Below, piece by piece: positions 54,485 through 64,000 of a stretch of 64,000 bases of DNA. Source of the DNA: Serripes groenlandicus (Eukaryota; Mollusca; Bivalvia; Cardiida; Cardiidae); assembly GCA_031761405.1 (NCBI GenBank), contig JASEVX010000008.1, positions 67,543,265 to 67,607,264 of the forward strand, in the 5' to 3' direction. The position numbers and the translations under genes were made by a program. The number at the start of each line of letters is the position of its first letter. The first letter of the stretch is position 1. A model generated the notes under the pieces. That model ran no database searches, was not told the origin of the DNA, and saw only the letters and a list, made by a program, of their open reading frames with translations.

Positions 54485-55360
54485 CATCACTGCATAAGGT
54501 ATATATGAATTAATACTACATGGTACTTTTTAAAAAAAACAAGAGGACCAAGATTGACCTGATTTAATTGAACTTTAAAAGTGTTCAATGTTGTTACTCT
54601 ATATATATAAGCAATACGACCCCTGCCCTCTGGTTGCCATGTTTATTGACAGTACGGAATTATTTAAAGAATCTTAGTAGAGGGTAAGTGCCTGATAATG
54701 TTTACATTGGGCTAGTACATGTACTTTTAAAATGCATTCATTTGTGTTGCTCTATAATACCCTTTTTGACCATTGACCTTGTTATTTTACCTAAATCAGA
54801 GCTACAGCCCTGGTCTCAAAAACCAAGACGTTCACTTTTCAAATTGAGCATGTGCATGCTTGTTAATGAAGTTAAGTGCATGTACAAGAAACGACATAGA
54901 CATATTTTATTATGAAGTTTTAAGCTTTGACCTTGAATTGTGATTTTGACTTTGAATTGTGATTTGACCTGGAATGATATTACTTGCACTAACATGGGCA
55001 TACTGCCTGTAGGTGAACAAAGTGTGCCATGCCAAGATTGCATTAATGCAAACAGATATATATAGTCAAGTATGGTTGTATGTATGTATTATGTATTAAC
55101 AGTTCTCTGTTGTTTTATGTTTTGTTGCCATGGTTACCATTGTTTGATCCTTCAGTAATGCTTCTCAATTATATCAAAATCCCAATTTTAAGAAAAACAC
55201 TAAGTCATTTGTTGATAATCTGGAACAATTTGAAATAAAAGCTTGAAAATCAAGCTAAACTATAATATAAAAGCAAATAAACATTATTATGCAAAATCTT
55301 CTCTAATAACAGGTTTCCTTGGTAACTGGTGCATACTTCATGTTTTCATGAGAATTTTTC
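54485..55360. other. No gene seen
   Basis: Short frames only, none with similarity or splice context. Confidence 0.4.
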
Positions 55361-56450
55361 CTATTTACATGTTTGATAAATTTTATACTGATAGAATAAG
55401 CAAAATGTACAGTTTTATTTAATTAAGTATGACAAATGCATGATAAAGTCATCTTACAGAATGTGAAAACAAGTCATTTTTGTTGCCATAGAAACCACAT
55501 ACTTTTAGAGTGTCCCAAACATGTTTTTCATGATTCATAAAAAGGAAGGGGCGAACTCTTATGCTATTATAGTGTATTGCATCAGCATGGATGCATAAGG
55601 TTGCTGTTGGTCCTTAAAATTTGAACAAAAGCAAGATTTCAGAAGTGGTAAATTACCTCCCTTTAAACGACCACACCCTGATGGATTAAAAATGTTAAAA
55701 GCAATTTCTTCGTTGTTTTTTGTAATCACAAAACATCAATTTCCAAGATATAAATATATGATATTATTACGAGAACCCATATCAAATTCATGAACACTAC
55801 AGTTTTGCTAAATTTCAAGACAAAAATCCTTCTATTTTTCATGAAAATAAGGATTATCTGTTGTCATGGCAAGCAATAATCACTGGGGAGAAAGGAATAT
55901 ATTCCCCATATTCCTATTTACATGTTTGATACATTTTATACTGATAAAATAAGCAAAATGTACAGTTTTAATTAATTAAGTATGACAAATTCATGATAAA
56001 GTCATCTTACAGAATGTGAAAACAAGTCATTTTTGTTGCCATAGAAACCACATACTTTTAGAGTGTCCCAAAAATGTTTTTCATGATTCATAAAAAGTAA
56101 GGGGCGAACTTTTATGCTATTATAGTGTATTGCATCAGCATGGATGCATAAGGTTGCTTTTGGTCTTTAAAATTTGAACAAAAGCAAGATTTCAAAAGTG
56201 GTAAATTACCTCCCTTTAAACGACTACACCCTGATGGATTAAAAATGTTAAAAGCAATTTCTTCGTTGTTTTTTGTAGTCACAAAACATCAATTTCCCAG
56301 ATATTAATATATGATATTATTTACGAGAACCCATCTCTAATTCATGAACACTACAGTTTTGCTGAATTTCAAGACAAAAACCCTTCTATTTTTCATGAAA
56401 ATAAGGATTCTCTGTTGTCATGGCAACCAAGAATCACTGGGGAGAAATGA
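55361..56450. repeat. Tandem duplication, 553-bp unit
   Basis: CTATTTACATGTTTGATA occurs at 55361 and 55914, and the two units remain nearly identical to GGGGAGAAA-GAATATATTCCCCATATT (55885 and 56441). The second unit ends exactly where the last recognised exon of the extracellular gene begins. No coding content of its own was seen. Confidence 0.9.
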
Positions 56451-57295
56451 ATATATTCCCCATATTTTTTAATGGAACGCTATAAATGGTGAAAGTTTCA
56501 GGCAAATCGGAGACTATGCGTGCCGGGGTCCCTATATAAAAAGGTTGATGATTACAGAGAATTGCTCTTAAATAGTAGTTTTCGATGTCCGATTCTGCGT
56601 CATGGAACCCGTACCACGTCAACTGCAATTTGCCAATAACATTACCGTCGTTTGCGACAAAGCTTTCCCATGACATAGGCGGTTTAAAACCTCCAAGGTA
56701 TGGTGGTGTGGAATCGATGAGTAGATCTGGACTGCGTTCTGTTGAACAATGGCCTGCAGCATTACAACATGTAACAAGAACGGAGTACGTGTCCCCGTTG
56801 TGTAACCAGTTATTGCCATCTAGGTTTATCGTAACTTTGTTGACATTTCCAACTTCAATATTTTCTACAGGCGTGAGACCTTCATGATGAGTCAGTAAGA
56901 TTAGTACGTTTCTTATAATAGGACTTTCGTGGTCTGTGAATTCCCAGTATATTCGAAGCACAGATTTTTCCCACTGGACAGTTCGTTTTGCATTAGCGTT
57001 GTAGTCCAGTAAAAATCCGGGTTTTGTTACAAGTTTAGGTGCACTTTGATCGACGATGAAATAATCAGATGTTTGTGTCACATTCATACCAACTTTATTG
57101 AAAGCAATAACTGTGGCATACAATGCTTTTACAACGGGAAGGTCGATGCCGGTTTTGATAATCGAAGATTGCAAGAGACACGAAAAGAACGGGAGAATGT
57201 CACATGAAAACGGGATTTCTCCGATGCAAGCTTCGAACCTCTCTATTCCAGAATGTGGGTCCTCAAATCCAGTCCACTGTAACCTTATTGAAGAG
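56434..57295 (-). CDS. Extracellular gene, last exon seen
   Basis: Acceptor TTTATTTTTCAG, 287 codons to a TGA at 56434. Two modules: LQWTGFEDPHSGIERFEACI ... DQSAPKLVTKPG and NAAGHCSTERSPDLLIDSTP ... LTWYGFHDAESDIENYYLRA. The final codons (NIFISPQ) lie in the 553-bp repeat, so the true end may have been replaced. Confidence 0.75.
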
Positions 57296-60200
57296 CTGAA
57301 AAATAAACATATTGTACTCTTCACACTAAAGACAATACTTAAGATTGTAACAAATATAAGGTTTCTCATTTCTTTACCTAGGAATAATGTTTTTACACGA
57401 AAGTGTATATGATCCAGCAAGATCTACTGTAATCCATTTACCGTTTCTGCGTTTTTAAGAGAAACGCGTTTGAATAACATATTACTTAGTTTAAACTTAT
57501 TCATTATTTTAAATCGATTGCGAAACAAGCCTTTGGCTTAGATTAATCACTCTCGATGTCTGCTTCCTGGGGACTTAACCAGTACTCGAACCGTTTGTGT
57601 GGAAAAATCCCAAAGCCAGGACCCGCTCATCACATTACTAGTATCTGGAGACAACATAATATGTTTATTTCAAATATCCCCATTTGTCGACAATTTTCAA
57701 TTATTAAGTAGACTTTGTCATTATCTGATGTATATCAAAATATTATTCCTCAATGAAATCGAACCTCCATATGATACGTTTACATGAATTAAAAAAATAA
57801 CCACACAGTCTGATCTGGCTCTAGACTGTTTGCAATTCATCACATAATATTCAAGTAAATGCTTTTCTTTTACCCTTTAACACAGATGAGCAGTCAGATT
57901 GTTTCCACAACCCTGTAGAAATAAATAGTAGTAATTCGTCCAAAATACAACTGAACTTGCATGCATTGTTATTTTAAAGCATATGACTTTGTATAAACCC
58001 TTGTAATAATTAAATAAGTCGACATCTTACTTGTGTGGCTGATATTGTTGATGTTGACGGTCGGGTCCTACACGGACTATGCCACTAATGGGCGGAGAGT
58101 TATCAAGAGTAATTCCGTCCGACGAAAGTTGTCTGCAGAGATCAGCTCCGTTACAGGCTTCCACAGTAATGAAATACTTCTGTCCAACTATGAAAGGACC
58201 TTTCCAGTTTATATCTGCATTCAGAAGTAAGAGAAAATGACTCTTTAGAAGTAAATATGGCGTTGTGTTTACTTTGTTTGTTTGTTATAGTTTAACCATA
58301 TCAAAAGTGTTACACTTATTATTGTCTTAATGTATCTATTTTTATTGCTAGCAGCTCACCAATCGGCTGTTTCGGAACGGACCACACCATCGTTGCTCGG
58401 ATAAGAACATTCGATATCCCTCTAAAAAGAAGATTTCTTAACCACCAGCCGTATATTTCTGCCCTAACTATGAAAGGACCTTTCCAATATGCATCTGTAT
58501 TCAGACACTTTAGAGGTCGCGGATTCGATCCCCGACCGGGTCACACACAATATTGTATAATTGGTATTAATCGCTGTCCTGCGTTGATCCCAGCATAGTG
58601 TGGTTATCATTGCGACATATTCGCTGGTATCAGGAAAAATGGACCCGTAGTACTTAAGAAAGGCCGTGATATTACTGCAAATGTGTTTAAAGCTGTGTAA
58701 AACGCATACAAACAAAGACACGCATTATACGTAGGGTGGCGTTGTGCTTAACTCGTTTGTTTATTCCAGTTTCAATAATATCGAAAGTGTTTAAATTGTT
58801 TTTAATTAGTAGCTAGCAGCTCACCAGCCGGAAATACTAGAAAGCCTTACTGAAAGTGCAACCTTCGACATACAACTCAAATCATGATTACAATCATTTT
58901 TAATTTTACTTTTGTGTGCATACCTTCAACAAGTCCAACGCTAACCATAGCTTTGATGTCATCTGTGTACGGTCTGGTTCCCAGGCCAACACGATAGTAC
59001 GAAATACCGCTCTGCTGATCACCGAAACCAGTCCAGTGTCCATCTAAAACGTCGATATTGGCTTGAAAGTCAATGTCTTTCTGTAAACAAAAAACTTCAA
59101 CTATATAATACCAATATAATTTCATTCAAATGCTGCTTATTATCTTATCAAGGAAAGAGATCGAGCATATAAGTGATTTTATTAATTTATTTATAGCAAA
59201 TGTTTTAAATTATTAATTACGGAACTTCCTACTTCTTTTAACCAAATTAAACTATCAATTAAAATCATTATACGGCACATGTTGATGCAACCCCAACGTC
59301 ACTTGCTTGACAATAATTGTAGGAGATATACCATTTCTAACCAATGCCCGTCCATAACCTGGCCAGCTTCTGGAGGTGTCTTATCGAAAATAATTGGAAT
59401 AGATTTGGTCTTTGATTTAAGACCGGCTCTGTTGACAGCCTAAAGAAGAAAGAAAGAAAAACAAATATATACCAAGTTATATATATACATTATACAACAT
59501 TTGCAATATTTGTTTAGAATTGTTTTAAATCTTTAAAGACAGATAATATCACAAGTTGTCTTATTCCGTTTAATATGCTTAACCCTTTTCAACCTGAAGA
59601 CAATTTTGACGAATATATAGCAGGCGACTGTTGTAAAGAAAGACAGTGTTGGTAATAAAAACAGTTGTACTTTTGCCACACTGTTTACAAATATTCAATA
59701 AGCATACTTTAACTTATAGAGATTTTTGATATTTCTTTCCTTATGTTTCAAAGACGTCTGCTGCAAGATTTGCTATATCATGGGAAGGGGGGTAAAACCT
59801 GTAAACCTGTTTAAGAATTTCTACATCTTTATCGAGATAAAATTTTATGTTTTCAGTGTTCAATATATTTATTTAATTCCGAGTGACGCCGCTTCCACAA
59901 TTCACCACTCGTTTACAAATCATGTCAAAATATTGTTTGTTTCTTCAGGTGAAAATTTGCAATAACCGTCCTCCATATTTTAACATGATTTGTAAACGAG
60001 TGGTGAATTGTGGAAGCGGCGTCACTCGGAATTAAATAAATATATTGAACACTGAAAACATAAAATTCTATCTCGATAAAGATGTAGAAATTCTTGAGGA
60101 GGGTCAATTGAAATAAAAGACGATCTACTATAAGACAACAATGCGAACTCACGATTACTCCGATGAAATATTTATGGCCATCGATCGTGTTATTTTCTTT

Positions 60201-63200
60201 TAAATGAAGTTCAACATCATCATTGTAAAAGATAGCTGATTGCATAATGTCATCAGAGTACTTTGAAGAACCAATCGCTATCTCGAAATAATCGATGCCG
60301 CTCGCCGGATCCTCAAAGTTAACCAGATGGAGAGTAATATCATTCGATGTTGAATACATCCCGTCAATGACATCATTGGCTAAAATGGTACTTCCAGAAC
60401 GCGGCGGGGACGTATCCACGAGATATCCGTCACTTATTAACGTCGTGCTTTGTCCTGAATAATCAAATGCTGCAAAAGAAATTAGAGATATGACAGGAAT
60501 CAATTAAGCACTTGTAAATGTATAACAACCTATATTTGACTATTAATATGGGAAAATGTACTTTAAGATCTTGTTTTTCTATTAACAGCTTATTGCTCGA
60601 AATAGATGTTTGGTATTCGCATCACCTTGTGTTGATATTTAGCAGTGATTAAACAATACTGCATAATTTTCTGTATCTCTGGCTTCGTGCTTAACGCTCA
60701 GGGTCACGAGTATAGCGTTTTGACAGATGTAACGGAGTTATATTCAATTGCAGTTACAGCTCAATACTCAAAATAGATGTATGGTATTCGCTTCACCTTT
60801 TGTTCATATTCAGCAGTGATTAAACAATACTGTATTCTTTCCCTCGTTCCAAGTATTGCATTGTATATTTCATGCATTTCTGGCTTCCTGCTTAGCGACC
60901 GGGGTCACGAGTATAGTGTTTTGATATATGTATCGGTGCTATATTATACTGGTAATGTATCCAGGGAACGCCGTGATATAACTGAAATACCATTTAAAAC
61001 GGCGTAAAACACCATTCAACAAACAAAATATGAATTTCGATTTATGCCTCTATAAAGATCATATAAGCGTAAGAACAAACCTGTTACGGAAATGTAGATT
61101 GTCGAACCATCCTTGATACTCAAATTCTTGGTAGACCATGTTCTGTCAGATGTGTTTTTAGCTTTGACAATATCATCAGCTCCAGGCGTATTACCTTATA
61201 GAAATGTTATGATATTTATCAAAAAAAATACCTTAATATGAGCGTCCGAACTTATTTGCAAAGATCGCTAAATGTGCCTTGTACTATAACTATGAACACA
61301 TGAATATAGGTTGTCCAATACACTTTTAAAATTACCATTTTATTTAAAAAAGTGTATTGTTTTAATTGGTTTAAGTTCATATAAAGATGCATCCTATTAA
61401 ATGTGAAGAGTGAACAAAATCCCCTATAAATACTCAACGATATTTAGTTTTAAATAAATGTTCATTTCAATTTTGAATTTGTATCAAAGCAACGTAATTT
61501 ATTGTAATAAAAGAGACATATATGAGAATATGTAAAAGGTCCTCATACCTATTCTAAACTCGTAGTGTGAAATATCCCGGGGATAACCCAATAGTGTCGC
61601 ATGACTATTGTCGGTAAAGTCTTTACATGTTACATCTAGATCTCGGGTTGTAATGTAGCCATCTTGGTTTTCAACAATGATTTCACCTGGCTTTGGATCA
61701 TTGTCATCAATAAGAAAGCCGTTACTGCATGACGTAATTGCCGGTAATCTTTCGGTGTGGAATTCCCGGATTACTGTTGTCTCATTAGCGTGAACACATA
61801 TGTAGTATACTATGTTAGGCTTGACTTTATCACTGGGAAACATTACGTATCCGACATCGGTAGAAATATATGCAGTGCATTTATCGTCATCGTTGCAAGT
61901 TACGGGCGTGTAATGTGAAGTCATGAGATACCAAGATACCATTCTCTCTGTGGCATACATCATTGCTCCGGCGATAACCGTGGTCGTTGTTCCAACATTT
62001 AGCTCATTGTCATGCAATAATGACATCTTGCTGCCAATATCAGAACTATGCAAAATCTATGATAAATACACAAGGATACACACATTATAAATATTGACTG
62101 TATCAACTTAGGAAATGCGTAATTTACTCTGTTTACAATAATAAACAGCCACATGTGAACAAAATCAATTAGGACAGTGTAAGCGGTGAGTTCAAAACAC
62201 GGTGCCCTTTGTTGGAAGATATACATTGTAAATGATTTTCTGTATGTTTATAACTGTAAATGTGTATTATTATTTGTAAACTATGTATTTTTCTTTCATA
62301 AATAACACTATTTACATTTAACTAAGTAGCAGTGCTTTTAATGCTAAACACTTTAATTGTATTTTATATTTATTTAGGCCATATTGGAAGAATGTCCATG
62401 TGCAAAAGATGTTTCCGAGCCTAGAACACGTTAAGAAACCAAGGAGTTATAACTGGTATAACTGTTTTACTGTAAATCGGCGTAATTCTGAACCCTAAAA
62501 GAGCAACCGTTTACATTTATTGGGATTAGAAACGTCATAATTACTTCAAAACAAATATAGATGTTAACATGGCATGTCACGGATAGACACAGTTAAAACA
62601 GAACCCTGACCCATATCATAAGTGTTGGAACGGGTACAAACTTACCTTTTTAATGTTCTCCCATTTCGTTGAAGTCGTATCAAAGTCATACACTGTGTCA
62701 ATTGGATCCGTATTGTACACAGATTGGCTCAGTCGTCTACACGACTGTCCCTTTGTTAACGCATTGGAATATCCACGCACACAAATAAACATTGTCGACG
62801 CCGCATAGACTGGTAATGGTAAGCACATATTGACCTACAATTATCGATGAGTAAAAAGGTATTAAAGAGTGCAATGTTTATGATATTAGACATTAGAGTT
62901 TTTGGCAAAACTCGACATTGTGAGTTATGAGTGTTTTCATTCCACTATCCATACATATTTAGTCCGAATATATTAATATTGTCTGCACTTAGCAATATTT
63001 AGTAAACATTTCTATGTTAGGAATCCATTTAAAGTATTCAATCATTTTTTTACAAACGATGCTTCCAATTTGAAGGTCATATCCCTAAACAAATTGACTG
63101 AAAGCTGATAAAACTCAACATGGAAAGGGATAGAAATGACACCTCCTGACCGAAACTAAATGATGTACATATCATACCTCGTATGTTTCCTTCCTTGTCT

Positions 63201-64000
63201 CAGATATGACATTCCAGTCCGTCACTAACTTGGTAGCCTCGTCGTCCCTGCTTAAAGTCCATGTGTAAAACATTATACCTCTCTTGTAGCTGAACTCTTT
63301 CCAAATAGCTGAAATCTCTAAACATTGCGCATTTACATTGGCATTTACGGTTGCATAATCAATGTTTCCAACTGGGATTTCGGTAATAAATTCAAATGTC
63401 TCAGAAAACACCGGTCCAAAGCACATACTATGTTTACAAACATCAACTTCAACATGATAGCTATCATTAGCAATTAAATCAAGATTTCTGAATGTAACCG
63501 TATGGTTAGATTTGGAGTAGTCGTATAAAATAACTTTGTCCATTATCGAAACGGAAGAGTTTGTATTATTTGCAACGGAGGTTAATTTGACGTCATATCT
63601 AAATGTCAAAGGGAACGTCCGATCAAAGTACCAGTACGCCCATACTTCATGCGAGGATGTTAAAAATGTATCGTCGTCACCGCATTGTCGTAAGGAAAAG
63701 GTCAATGAAGTGAAATTACCATGCGAGTTATTACCCTTCATTTCAAACAGTGGGAGTTCAACGAGTGGCACGAAGGATATATAGGTACCTATTGCAGGAT
63801 GATTAACCTGTTTCACAAAGGCGGTATTGCTAGTTATTTCAAAGGCATCCGAAAATATCTGATTTCCTTTTTTATCATAAAAGAAAAGACTATAATCTGT
63901 TCCAACTTGTAAAGGCAGATCGATGGAGATATTAATGCCAGTACCAGCGTTATTTATGGTTCGACTGTAAATAGTACTTTGGTATTGACATCCTTTGCCA
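56434..64000 (-). CDS. Large extracellular multi-module (FN3-like) protein, partial gene
   Basis: Nine minus-strand exons, all phase-matched: 63178-64000 (cut by window end), 62646-62834, 61549-62056, 61081-61194, 60153-60469, 59332-59439, 58924-59080, 58031-58214 and 56434-57295. About 1,085 codons are visible. The protein repeats a beta-sandwich-like module of about 100-120 residues. Its signature is a 'W-x-GF-x-D-x-x-SGI-x-x-Y/F-x-x-x-x-G' block (QWTGFEDPHSGIERFEACIG; HWTGFGDQQSGISYYRVGLG; NFEDPASGIDYFEIAIG) followed by a 'D-x-x-PP-x-x-G' link (VDTSPPRSG; FDKTPPEAG; LDNSPPISG; IDSTPPYLG). This resembles the fibronectin-III-like arrays of large secreted or cell-surface invertebrate proteins. 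N-glycosylation sites are frequent in the first exon. No transmembrane segment was seen. Start and full domain set lie beyond the window; function unknown. Confidence 0.8.
57536..57640 (-). repeat. tRNA-headed SINE body, - orientation
   Basis: Reverse complement reads GTGATGAGCGGGTCCTGGCT, TTTTTCCACACAAACGGTTC, GCAGACATCGAGAGTGATTA, matching the copy at 33250-33432. Confidence 0.7.
58031..58214 (-). CDS. Extracellular gene, exon 8
   Basis: Acceptor CTGAATGCAG, donor CACAA/GTAAGA. Encodes INWKGPFIVGQKYFITVEAC and LDNSPPISGIVRVGP. Its acceptor-side part is duplicated at 58449-58507. Confidence 0.8.
58440..58507 (-). pseudogene. Duplicated fragment of exon 8
   Basis: TTCTGCCCTAACTATGAAAGGACCTTTCC...ATGCATCTGTATTCAG repeats the acceptor side of exon 8 (58165-58225) with few changes. 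The matching intron follows at 58741-58826 after a SINE insertion. The rest of the exon is absent and the fragment seems to have no donor. Confidence 0.75.
58507..58735 (+). repeat. tRNA-headed SINE inserted in the exon 8 duplicate
   Basis: B-box region GGTCGCGGATTCGATCCCCG at about 58512, body TGTCCTGCGTTGATCCCAGC, tail AAAACGCATACAAACAAAGA. It interrupts sequence that is contiguous in the original at 58230. Confidence 0.7.
58924..59080 (-). CDS. Extracellular gene, exon 7
   Basis: Acceptor TTTGTTTACAG, donor GAAG/GTATGC. Encodes KDIDFQANIDVLDGHWTGFG and DQQSGISYYRVGLGTRPYTD. Confidence 0.8.
59332..59439 (-). CDS. Extracellular gene, exon 6
   Basis: 108 nt, phase 0 to 0; acceptor TTCTTTAG, donor ATG/GTATAT. 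Encodes AVNRAGLKSKTKSIPIIFDK and TPPEAGQVMDGHWLEM. Confidence 0.8.
59578..59795. mobile_element. TTAACCC-like MITE, subfamily B, diverged
   Basis: TTAACCCTTTTCAACCTGAA to AAGGGGGGTAAAA, with AGACGTCTGCTGCAAGATTT as in the other subfamily B copies. Directly beside the palindrome at 59813. Confidence 0.6.
59813..60095. repeat. Near-perfect 120-bp-arm palindrome
   Basis: Left arm 59813-59932 (AAGAATTTCTACATCTTTAT...) and right arm 59977-60095 are reverse complements with only a few differences; spacer 44 bp. Both strands carry frames that are mirror images of each other and not genes. It lies in the intron after exon 5 of the extracellular gene. Confidence 0.95.
60153..60469 (-). CDS. Extracellular gene, exon 5
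   Basis: Acceptor TTTCTTTTGCAG, donor ATC/GTGAGT. Carries VDTSPPRSGSTILANDVIDG, NFEDPASGIDYFEIAIGSSK and GHKYFIGVI. A 283-bp palindrome ends 57 bp from the donor. Confidence 0.85.
60880..61030 (+). repeat. SINE 3' part
   Basis: TTCTGGCTTCCTGCTTAGCG and CGCCGTGATATAACTGAAAT...ACGGCGTAAAACACCATTCA ACAAACAAA resemble the tail of the SINE at 58507. A shorter related block lies at 60678-60715. Confidence 0.55.
61081..61194 (-). CDS. Extracellular gene, exon 4
   Basis: 114 nt, acceptor TTTCTATAAG, donor ACAG/GTTTGT. Encodes NTPGADDIVKAKNTSDRTWS and IKDGSTIYISVT. Confidence 0.8.
61549..62056 (-). CDS. Extracellular gene, exon 3
   Basis: Acceptor TTTATCATAG, donor ATAG/GTATGA. Encodes ILHSSDIGSKMSLLHDNELN through DDNDPKPGEIIVENQDG and ISHYEFRIG; contains a D-x-x-P-x-x-G link and a Y-x-F-x-I-G block end. 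Confidence 0.8.
62060..62640. other. Intron, nothing recognised
   Basis: Intron between exons 2 and 3 of the extracellular gene; no repeat or exon was seen. Confidence 0.5.
62646..62834 (-). CDS. Extracellular gene, exon 2
   Basis: Phase 0 to 0; acceptor ATAATTGTAG, donor AAG/GTAAGT. Encodes VNMCLPLPVYAASTMFICVR and SCRRLSQSVYNTDPIDTVYD. Confidence 0.8.
63178..64000 (-). CDS. Extracellular gene, exon 1 of window (partial)
   Basis: Open from the window edge to donor GAG/GTATGA. Includes GKGCQYQSTIYSRTINNAG, SLTFSLRQCGDDDTF, VEVDVCKHSMCFGPVF and IMFYTWTLSRDDEATKL. Rich in N-x-S/T sites. Confidence 0.8.

Noticed and set aside
59726..60130. Matching protein frames on both strands (FYIFIEIKFYVFSVQYIYLI)
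   Set aside because: They are mirror reads of one palindrome's two arms, not coding sequence. Exon 5 ends at its GTGAGT donor before this region.
61252..61437. Short minus frame between exons 3 and 4 of the extracellular gene
   Set aside because: Intronic, with no splice sites, and the flanking exons already join in phase without it.

Overview
This window looks like nuclear DNA of a mollusc, most likely a bivalve. It is AT-rich, with short phase-matched exons separated by long introns packed with small inverted-repeat elements. It holds three repeat types typical of bivalve genomes: ~162-bp 'pearl/BIV160-like' tandem monomers (11.8-12.4 kb), tRNA-headed SINEs, and degenerate Ty3/gypsy, BEL/Pao, LINE and Tc1 elements. 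There are no operons, ribosome binding sites or CRISPR arrays. All species and family statements come from recognition by eye; no database search was possible.

Layout. 0-10 kb: a Crypton-like recombinase fragment (+), two tRNA-like SINE fragments, a LINE 3' end (+), foldback elements, a 22-bp/66-bp minisatellite and a truncated Ty3/gypsy reverse transcriptase-RNase H (-). 10.0-16.2 kb: six phase-compatible exons (+) coding the C-terminal beta-propeller of an ARHGEF10/ARHGEF17-family Rho exchange factor. 16-25.8 kb: repeats only, including an unusual cluster of consecutive hairpins (22.9-23.24 kb). 25.8-28.8 kb: a BEL/Pao-like element with an intact 837-codon gag-protease ORF but no reverse transcriptase. 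29.0-30.4 kb: a nested inverted-repeat element carrying 151-bp tandem repeats. 30.9-31.6 kb: a single-exon SGNH-hydrolase-like ORF. 31.8-33.4 kb: tRNA-Arg(UCG), a decayed tRNA copy and SINEs. 33.8-35.6 kb (-): three exons of a transmembrane receptor whose tail is put out of frame by one extra base. 36-41.4 kb: inverted-repeat elements, tandemly duplicated LINE reverse transcriptase pieces and GTA microsatellites. 43.2-46.4 kb: a broken Ty3/gypsy copy. 47.5-52.8 kb: a duplicated repeat, one copy split by a Tc1/mariner element that is itself split by a foldback element. 53.6-54.2 kb: the last exon of a zinc-finger protein (+). 55.4-56.45 kb: a 553-bp tandem duplication. 56.4-64.0 kb (-): nine exons, all phase-matched, of a large extracellular multi-module protein that continues past the window end.

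The strongest host genes are the RhoGEF (+) and the multi-module extracellular gene (-), because every exon junction in both keeps the reading frame. The host genes show no functional relation to one another; most of the rest of the window is transposon history. The features most worth following up are the receptor frameshift, the partial exon duplication at 58.4 kb, the SGNH ORF, the splice-donor-like minisatellite and the hairpin cluster at 23 kb.
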